NCBI GenBank assembly: GCA_022827095.1
Contig: JAJDTP010000005.1
Span: 434,001 to 498,000 of the forward strand
From: Dehalococcoidia bacterium
GTDB lineage: Bacteria; Chloroflexota; Dehalococcoidia; Lucifugimonadales; UBA3495
Length of the DNA: 64,000 nucleotides
Direction: 5' to 3'
Shown here: piece by piece, positions 59,875 to 64,000 of the stretch
How the letters are laid out: each line of letters starts with the position of its first letter
Position numbering within the stretch: the first letter of the stretch is position 1
The notes under the pieces: model-generated
Database searches by the model: none
Told to the model about the DNA's origin: nothing
What the model saw: the letters and a program-made list of their open reading frames with translations, nothing else
Made by a program: the position numbers and the translations under genes

Positions 59875-61188
59875 TCATTGACCGTCTAATGCCGTGAGTT
59901 TGCCGTCCGTGGTCGGCAGAAACAGGGTCCGCCCGGACACGGACGGCGCGGCGGACAAAGGATGATTGCCGATGTTGTGGCCCCACACTTCGGAACCAGT
60001 GTGGATGTTCAAACCAAGGACAACGCCATCCGCGGCGCCGAGGACGAGGGTGTCGCCGGCGACGACCGGCTCGGCGATTATCTCGCCGCCCAGTTGGGTT
60101 TCCCAGGCGATTGATCCGTCGGCTCCGTCGAACGCGGTCACCTTGCCGGCTTCGTTGACCACCAGCAGGTTGCCGCCAGCGTAGGCAGGGCTGTACTTGA
60201 CCTTGCCTCGGGCTGAGCCGACCCAAATCGTTCCGGTTTGCCGGGGCGGCTCGGAGCGCAGGCGCCAGGCGAAAAAGTTGAACTTGGCCACGTAGGCAAA
60301 GCGGCTGAAGGGCCGGCTCACGGCTGATGGGTCTATAGTCCAGACTGCGCCACGGTTGGTCACAAGAAAAGCGCGACCATCGGCGATGACTGGCCCTCCA
60401 GCCACAGGAGTGCCCGAATGAAACACAAGCAGCCGACGTCCCGTTGCCGGGTCTACGGTGACGAAGCGTTCGCCCAGGGAGGTTGCGGCCACGACCATGC
60501 CGTCGGTCGCCGGGTGGGCGACCACCCAGCCGTTGGCGTCGGCTGACCATCGGGGTTCCCCGGTGGCGGCGTCCAGCGCTTCCAGGTCTCCGTTGGTCGA
60601 TCCGATGTACAGCGTGCCGTCGGACACTATCGGCGAGCCGAGGACGATGTTCCCCAAGTTGCTCTCCCAACGCAGTTCGCCGTTGTTCCGGTCCAGGGCC
60701 AGCAATCGGTGATTCCGGGCGCCGAGGTACACGAGGTCTCCGGCCACCGCCGGCGCGCTGTCCGAGGGTGAACCGATGTTGTGGGTCCAGCGAGTCACAC
60801 CGCTGCTCGCCTCCAGCGCGACGATCTCACCGCCGTCGGTGGAAACAAAGACCAGGTCGCCGACGATCGCCGGGGTGCCCAAAGCCACGCCCGGCAGATC
60901 GACCTCCCACCTGATCCGGAAAGGCGGAACGGGGTTGGGCTCTTCTGTAGAGGCGGCGCCCCTGGTGCCACGGCGACCGGATGGCCAGTCGGTCGACGCT
61001 TGGGACATATTTGCCGTGGAAGTAGCGGTTGGCGGCGGGAACAGCAACGGCGTGAGTTGGTACGCCCGCACCGCCCACAGCGCAAGTAACGACAGAGCGA
61101 CTATCGCCGCAACGAGCCAAATTCTGACGTCACGAAACCGCCACCGTTTGCCGATGGCGGTCTCGCCGTATAGGCGGGGTCGTTGCAA
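59875..61188 (-). CDS. Membrane-anchored PQQ-like beta-propeller (BamB-like)
   Basis: A 437-residue protein. The only start in this frame is TTG at 61188, with no strong ribosome site. IWLVAAIVALSLLALWAVRA near residues 24-43 is a single membrane anchor. After a proline- and serine-rich linker come seven PQQ-type blades, for example GDLVFVSTDGGEIVALEASSG, GDLVYLGARNHRLLALDRNNG and GTLYIGSTNGDLEALDAATG. It resembles BamB-type scaffold proteins, and binding of PQQ itself is unlikely since no dehydrogenase motifs are seen. It lies 33 bases downstream of the transporter permease gene. Confidence 0.85.
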   Translation of the reverse strand: MQRPRLYGETAIGKRWRFRDVRIWLVAAIVALSLLALWAVRAYQLTPLLFPPPTATSTANMSQASTDWPSGRRGTRGAASTEEPNPVPPFRIRWEVDLPGVALGTPAIVGDLVFVSTDGGEIVALEASSGVTRWTHNIGSPSDSAPAVAGDLVYLGARNHRLLALDRNNGELRWESNLGNIVLGSPIVSDGTLYIGSTNGDLEALDAATGEPRWSADANGWVVAHPATDGMVVAATSLGERFVTVDPATGRRLLVFHSGTPVAGGPVIADGRAFLVTNRGAVWTIDPSAVSRPFSRFAYVAKFNFFAWRLRSEPPRQTGTIWVGSARGKVKYSPAYAGGNLLVVNEAGKVTAFDGADGSIAWETQLGGEIIAEPVVAGDTLVLGAADGVVLGLNIHTGSEVWGHNIGNHPLSAAPSVSGRTLFLPTTDGKLTALDGQ

Positions 61189-61221
61189 TGCGCTACGGTG
61201 AACCGGTACGAGCTTGAGGAG

Positions 61222-62127
61222 TTATGTCCGTCCCCGCAGTTTCGGGTCCAGGGCGTCGCGGATGGAGTCGCCGAAAAGGTTGAAAGCCAGTACGGTCACT
61301 GTGATCGCCAGGCCAGGGAACACTACCATCCACCAGCGTGGGATCAGCCCGGCCGCCACCGGACCTCCGAGCATGTTGCCCCAGGTAGCCGTGGGCATTG
61401 GTACGCCCACTCCCAGGAATCCCAGGGATGCCTCGAGGATGATCACCGAACCCAGGTGGGCGGTGGCCAGCACCAGCCACGGCGCTACGCACTGCGGTGC
61501 GATATGTCGAACCATTACCCGCCCGCTGGACGCTCCGATGGCCTGTGCCGCATCCACATACGCGTTTTCCTTGACACTCAAGGTAACCGACCGGATCACG
61601 CGTACCGACAAGGGAATGCGCGTGATGCTAATCGCAACGATCACAGTCCAGACCCCGGCGCCCATCGCCAATACCAGTATCATCGCCAGGATCAGGGTGG
61701 GGAAGGACATCAACAGTTCCAGGAAGCGCTGGCTGTAGATATCGAGGCGGCCTCCGATGTACCCGGATGCCACACCCCAGGCGGCGCCGATCAGATCGCC
61801 CACCAGCACCGCCACCAAGGCGACGAACAACGAGATTCGCGCGCCGTGCACCACCCGGCTGTACAAGTCCCGACCGATGTCATCGGTGCCCATCCAGTGA
61901 GCCGACCCGGGCGCCTCGCGCAACGCTGAGAAGTCGGCGTACTCCGTGGGATGGTGGGTTGCAACATAGGGCGCAAAAACAGCGACGAACACGATGGCAA
62001 GAATGGCTAGTCCACTGAGGGCTCCCACCGGATTGCGCTGGGAAAAGTTTAGTATCGCCCATACCCAGGATCTGGTGCGGCGCTCTGCATCCTGTACGAT
62101 GACGTCGGTAGCGGTTACCTGTGCCAC
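61222..62127 (-). CDS. Dipeptide/oligopeptide ABC transporter permease (DppC-like)
   Basis: A 301-residue permease of the peptide/nickel transporter family. After an N-terminal hydrophobic segment (NPVGALSGLAILAIVFVAVF) it has HWMGTDDIGRDLYSRVVHGA and the EAA loop YVDAAQAIGASSGRVMVRHI, and ends in FNLFGDSIRDALDPKLRGRT, the conserved C-terminal signature. GTG 62127 with GGAGAA eight bases upstream is preferred to the ATG at 62193, which would overlap dppB. It pairs with the DppB-like permease upstream. Confidence 0.93.
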   Translation of the reverse strand: MAQVTATDVIVQDAERRTRSWVWAILNFSQRNPVGALSGLAILAIVFVAVFAPYVATHHPTEYADFSALREAPGSAHWMGTDDIGRDLYSRVVHGARISLFVALVAVLVGDLIGAAWGVASGYIGGRLDIYSQRFLELLMSFPTLILAMILVLAMGAGVWTVIVAISITRIPLSVRVIRSVTLSVKENAYVDAAQAIGASSGRVMVRHIAPQCVAPWLVLATAHLGSVIILEASLGFLGVGVPMPTATWGNMLGGPVAAGLIPRWWMVVFPGLAITVTVLAFNLFGDSIRDALDPKLRGRT

Positions 62128-62162
62128 GGGAATTCTCCAGACAAGTGTGTCCTGTTTCGAGG

Positions 62163-63119
62163 TTAGCTGTAGCGGATGCGTGGGTCGATCCAAGCGTAAG
62201 AAATGTCAACCAGCAAATTGGTGAGAACGAACACGAGGCCGTAGATCAGCACCAGGTTTTGAATGACGACGTAGTCGCGCTCGAAGAACGCGGCTACCAG
62301 CGTGCGTCCCAGTCCAGGCACACCGAACGCCTGCTCCACTGCCACCGAGCCTCCGATGAGGAACCCCAACAGCACGCCGGATAGGGTGATAACCGGCATG
62401 ATGGCGTTCCGAAGCGCATGTCTCAAGATTACCAATCGTTCTGCCAGGCCTTTGGCTCGGGCGGTGCGGATGTAATCCTCATGGATCGTCTCCAGGAGCG
62501 CCGAACGCGCCATGCGGCAGATGTATGCGGCCTGTCCTATGCCCAGCACTAACGCAGGTCCCCAAATGATTTGCAAGTTAGCCCACGGATCCTCCCACAG
62601 GTTTATGACTCCCAGCGGAGCTTTCCATTCCAGCGTCAGCACCAGCGTCAACACGATAAGCGTGCCCAGCCAGAAATTCGGGATCGCCAGGAACAGGATG
62701 GAGAAGAAACGCCCGGCATAATCGAATGGGGTGTTTCGCTTCATTGCGGCCAGTATCCCAACGGGCAACCCAATGAGCCACGACAGGATCACGGAAAAGA
62801 CCGCGATCTCCAGGGTGATGGGACCCCGGTTTATGATCAAGTCCATCACCGTGTCAGAACGCCAGAACGACTGACCCAGTTTCAGGGTCACAATGTCCTT
62901 GAGCCAGTCCACATACTGCAGGTAGATTGGCTTGTCCAAACCCAGGCTGGCGATGATTCGGGCTCGGTCCTCTTCGCTGAGCTGCAACGTACCCTCTTCC
63001 CCGAACATCACGGTAAGCACGTCGCCCGGCAGGATACGCATCACCAGGAAGATGATGATGGTAAGCCCGATAATGGCAGGAATCGCCAACAGTACTCGAC
63101 GGAGAATGTATTTTTGCAT
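62163..63119 (-). CDS. Dipeptide/oligopeptide ABC transporter permease (DppB-like)
   Basis: A 318-residue permease with about six membrane segments. MQKYILRRVLLAIPAIIGLT and IIFLVMRILPGDVLTVMFG are the DppB N-terminal motif, ARAKGLAERLVILRHALRNA is the EAA loop, and the C-terminus is LLVDISYAWIDPRIRYS. It forms the membrane channel with the DppC-like permease. No ATP-binding subunit is in the window; these may be encoded elsewhere. Confidence 0.95.
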   Translation of the reverse strand: MQKYILRRVLLAIPAIIGLTIIIFLVMRILPGDVLTVMFGEEGTLQLSEEDRARIIASLGLDKPIYLQYVDWLKDIVTLKLGQSFWRSDTVMDLIINRGPITLEIAVFSVILSWLIGLPVGILAAMKRNTPFDYAGRFFSILFLAIPNFWLGTLIVLTLVLTLEWKAPLGVINLWEDPWANLQIIWGPALVLGIGQAAYICRMARSALLETIHEDYIRTARAKGLAERLVILRHALRNAIMPVITLSGVLLGFLIGGSVAVEQAFGVPGLGRTLVAAFFERDYVVIQNLVLIYGLVFVLTNLLVDISYAWIDPRIRYS

Positions 63120-63221
63120 CAGAACATCCAGTGGAGTGAACGCGATCGGGTGAGTTGGGATATGAGGCGGGCGGCGTTGCGTCGCCCGCCTCAGACAAGC
63201 TTGCTCCGATGATGAGGCCGG

Positions 63222-64000
63222 TTACTGGCCACAGCCTTCATCCATCCACACGGTGTCCATTCGGTCCAGGTTGTGAACCAAAGCGCCGTGCTTGCCCTCA
63301 ATGCCATGGACGCACTCCAGCCAACCGGCGAGGGTGCGGTTGTACCACCACTCCACCAATGGCGGGTCATCATCCAGGATGCTAGCCGCCTGTTGCACCA
63401 GTTCGTAGCGCTTCTCCAGGTCGGGTTCCGTGTCCACCTTCGCCATGACGGCGTCGAACTCCTCGTTGCAGTAGTTCGAGTGGTTCTCCCCGCCGCCGCA
63501 TCGGTAGAAGCTATTCATGTACGCTGACGGGTCAATGAACGGAGAGGCGATGGCGCCCACCGTGATGTCGAAGTTACGGTTAGCCAACTCTTCAAACCAC
63601 ACTGCCGAAGGAACCGGGCGAATGGTGGATTCAATGCCCAGGATGCTGCGATACTGCAACTCGGCCATTTGTGCGATGGCTGAATACCAGGGACTATCCG
63701 GCTGCCGTTGCAGTAGGTCAACATTTTTGATGCCGTCGGCGTAACCGGCTTCGACCATCAGTCGCTTGGCTTCGGCAATGGAGGCGTCTCGGTCGAATAC
63801 CAGCCGATCGTCAATCTCGGCCTGCGGCAACTGGTACGCTTGCTCAGGAAGGGTCCAGCCCATGCCACCAGGGTAACCATAGAGCCATTCGCTCACTACT
63901 TCGTGGGCCGACAGTCGGTCGAAGGCCAGCCACATGGCTTTGCGCACTCTGACATCGGCCCAAGGTTCGCGGTCGGTGTTGAACCAGATCCCGCCGAAAG
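63222..64000 (-). CDS. ABC transporter substrate-binding protein, family 5, N-terminus cut
   Basis: The last 259 or so codons of a family 5 extracellular solute-binding protein; the frame is open to the right edge. The visible part has GIWFNTDREPWADVRVRKAM leading into WLAFDR, MVEAGYADGIKNVDLLQRQP, SIAEAKR and the C-terminal pattern CNEEFDAVMAKVDTEPDLEK and RYELVQQAASILDDDPPLV. It would be exported and bind a peptide or similar ligand, delivering it to the permeases encoded 102 bases downstream. The signal sequence lies outside the window. Confidence 0.92.
   Translation of the reverse strand, partial: FGGIWFNTDREPWADVRVRKAMWLAFDRLSAHEVVSEWLYGYPGGMGWTLPEQAYQLPQAEIDDRLVFDRDASIAEAKRLMVEAGYADGIKNVDLLQRQPDSPWYSAIAQMAELQYRSILGIESTIRPVPSAVWFEELANRNFDITVGAIASPFIDPSAYMNSFYRCGGGENHSNYCNEEFDAVMAKVDTEPDLEKRYELVQQAASILDDDPPLVEWWYNRTLAGWLECVHGIEGKHGALVHNLDRMDTVWMDEGCGQ

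Noticed and set aside
1-64000. CRISPR array, tRNA, rRNA, tmRNA or insertion sequence
   Set aside because: No regularly spaced repeats, cloverleaf-like segments, rRNA stretches or transposase genes were recognised by eye; a covariance-model scan would be needed to be certain.

Overview
The window reads as part of a GC-rich (roughly 60% or more), gene-dense bacterial chromosome, most likely from Chloroflexota, in the SAR202/Dehalococcoidia direction. That is an inference from content, not from a marker-gene search. The pointers are: a B12-dependent class II ribonucleotide reductase with its NrdR regulator; rsmH, ftsA and ftsZ side by side with no mur, mra or ftsI genes between them; a tungsten-type aldehyde ferredoxin oxidoreductase; a DegV/DAK2 fatty-acid kinase pair; flavin monooxygenases of the HpaB and luciferase-like families; and many small catabolic enzymes. 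No rRNA, tRNA, CRISPR array, prophage or insertion sequence was recognised.

Layout. Positions 1-3.3 kb (minus strand) hold tilS, cut by the window edge, a histidine phosphatase and a CorC-type CBS membrane protein. Positions 3.6-14.6 kb hold tsaD, a small membrane protein, rsmH-ftsA-ftsZ, nrdR, two unknown small genes, nrdJ, and a convergent toxin-like/Panacea pair. Positions 14.8-19.8 kb form a plus-strand run: pdxA, a PaREP1-like gene, proC, yggT, a P-loop kinase and pepA. Positions 20-24.3 kb (minus) carry a NYN nuclease, an unknown protein, three VOC-family proteins and a MATE exporter. Positions 24.4-29.2 kb are a DNA-repair stretch: yebC, ruvC, ruvA, a Uma2-like nuclease and uvrB. Positions 29.2-30.9 kb hold the two halves of D-glutamate cyclase. 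Positions 31-37.4 kb hold an OmpR-type regulator, a membrane protein and the minus-strand run fakA-degV-recG. Positions 37.6-42 kb hold nadC, a carboxymuconolactone-decarboxylase-like gene, a bicupin, eno and rsmG. Positions 42-44.9 kb are a molybdenum/tungsten operon, mobA-moaD-aor.

From about 45 kb the content becomes accessory and catabolic: an alpha/beta hydrolase, a histidine-decarboxylase-like enzyme with a double-ACT protein, an HpaB monooxygenase and a MOSC protein, HicBA, a class III aminotransferase, a 654-residue double esterase, a PIN toxin with an unrecognised partner, a luciferase-like monooxygenase, a membrane pentapeptide protein, a sugar-nucleotide epimerase-like protein, a methyltransferase, a membrane-anchored beta-propeller, and three genes of a dipeptide/oligopeptide ABC transporter, the last cut by the right edge. 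Two inverted-repeat elements of one family (44973-45080 and 59730-59820) bracket most of this part. A second REP-like family occurs at 3426-3527 and 19763-19790.

Points that most deserve a second look are the nrdR-orf-orf-nrdJ locus with palindromes in front of nrdR, the PIN toxin with its unusual upstream partner, the decarboxylase/ACT/HpaB/MOSC cluster, the double-headed esterase, the tungsten-enzyme operon, and the convergent toxin-like/Panacea pair. Many starts were moved from the longest reading frame to the codon supported by a ribosome-binding site or by family alignment; each case is stated.
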